From an uncultured Bacilli bacterium (GTDB taxonomy: Bacteria > Bacillota_I > Bacilli_A > RF39 > UBA660), in the NCBI GenBank assembly GCA_944358375.1, contig CALVQT010000001.1, positions 124,001-188,000 on the forward strand: a stretch of 64,000 nucleotides of DNA, in the 5' to 3' direction. Of the stretch, positions 63,631-64,000 are shown in pieces (the first letter of the stretch is position 1; the number at the start of each line of letters is the position of its first letter). The notes under the pieces are model-generated. The model did no database searches. It was not told the origin of the DNA and saw only the letters and a list, made by a program, of their open reading frames with translations. The translations under genes were made by a program, and so were the position numbers.

Positions 63631-64000
63631 ATGGATAATAAGAAGAATGTAAAAAAGAAAAATGTTAAAATTAATAAAAACAAAAAATCTACATTGAAGA
63701 ATAAAGAATCTATGTCAAAGAAAAAGTTTTATTTAACTTTGGCAAGTATATTGTTTTTATCTATATTATTAATTTTTTCTACTTATGCATGGTTTTCTAC
63801 AACACTTAATGTAAAAATTACAACATTTAATATGCTGGTTGCTAAAAATGCAGGATTAGAAATTTCTTTTGATGCAGTTAATTATGCACAAAGCTTAGAA
63901 ATATCTGAGGATATACTATTTAATGATGTTGCGGTTAATTATCCAAATCATAAAAGTTTTTGGTCTACTAACGGACTATTTCCTGTATCTACAATAGGTA
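63631..64000 (+). CDS. TasA/camelysin-like secreted protein, paralog 3 (C-terminus beyond window)
   Basis: 123 codons are visible from ATG 63631 behind GAGGTG. A long Lys/Asn-rich N-terminus (MDNKKNVKKKNVKINKNK) leads to a membrane helix LASILFLSILLIFSTYAWF with the TYAWF motif. The mature part starts like its paralogs: TTLNVKITTFNMLVAKNAGLE, given here in two pieces as TTLNVKITTFNM and LVAKNAGLE, and GLFPVSTIG near the cut. It differs in the long basic tail ahead of the signal. Confidence 0.65.
   Translation, partial: MDNKKNVKKKNVKINKNKKSTLKNKESMSKKKFYLTLASILFLSILLIFSTYAWFSTTLNVKITTFNMLVAKNAGLEISFDAVNYAQSLEISEDILFNDVAVNYPNHKSFWSTNGLFPVSTIG

Overview
The window (about 25-30% GC by eye) reads as a chromosome segment of a low-GC Bacillota. 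TGA is used as a stop (for example at 47637) and tryptophan is TGG, so this is the standard bacterial code and not a Mycoplasma code. A ribitol wall teichoic acid locus, a LytR-CpsA-Psr protein, a cohesin/dockerin surface pair and TasA-like surface proteins point to a Gram-positive, walled, probably gut-associated uncultured Bacilli/Clostridia-type organism. The exact lineage cannot be fixed from sequence alone. No rRNA, tRNA or CRISPR array was found.

Region 1 (1-16808) is core-like and concerns the cell envelope. On the minus strand lie a dockerin-bearing peptidoglycan hydrolase, a membrane-anchored cohesin protein and an LCP glycopolymer transferase. On the plus strand lie tagO, a decayed gpsA, a GT2/CDP-glycerol-type transferase, an acyltransferase, tarI, tarJ, a second polymerase-type transferase, and the tagG-tagH exporter. 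A HAD phosphatase, rpsP and khpA follow.

Region 2 (about 16850-41000) is a composite genomic island just downstream of khpA. An apparent small RNA gene with a consensus promoter (16852-16980) abuts the left end. The main element (about 16946-36887, 20 kb) has a tyrosine integrase, MobV relaxase, RepA-like ATPase and an XRE-controlled divergent control region. Its cargo is defence-like: Fic, TrlF-type PHP-ATPase with a small partner, a trypsin-like protease plus HEPN-like pair, and a type I restriction-modification operon preceded by a GmrSD-like DUF262/DUF1524 protein and followed by a HEPN-like protein. A second, decayed element follows: two alkylation-repair genes (Ogt and Tag type), an integrase fragment, and an IS1182-family insertion. 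Three related C-rich hairpin/terminator sequences (about 16946, 36878 and 40914) separate these units.

Region 3 (about 41867-56915) is an accessory locus that I consider the most novel part. Operon I (41867-47637) encodes a cobalamin-binding-type radical SAM enzyme, a P-loop kinase fused to a radical SAM/SPASM enzyme, a DUF3419-like (aminocarboxypropyl-transferase-like) protein, a Ser/Glu-rich small protein with a coiled-coil tail, a CphA/GshF-like ATP-grasp ligase and a methyltransferase. This looks like a peptide-modifying or carrier-protein-based biosynthetic pathway. A broken ASCH gene and a LysR regulator follow. Operon II (49199-54326) has a 24-codon peptide ORF with a terminator/attenuator, a radical SAM enzyme with an unusual CX2CX2C motif, a phosphoketolase-like ThDP enzyme and two PHP phosphoesterases. 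GrpB and HAD genes, then an amidohydrolase pseudogene and an IS256-type transposase remnant, end the region.

Region 4 (57041-64000) returns to host-type genes: a membrane-anchored rhodanese, feoA-feoB for ferrous iron uptake, and a run of at least four secreted or membrane proteins, of which three share a TasA/camelysin-like N-terminus (T-F/Y-AWF). The last is cut by the window end.
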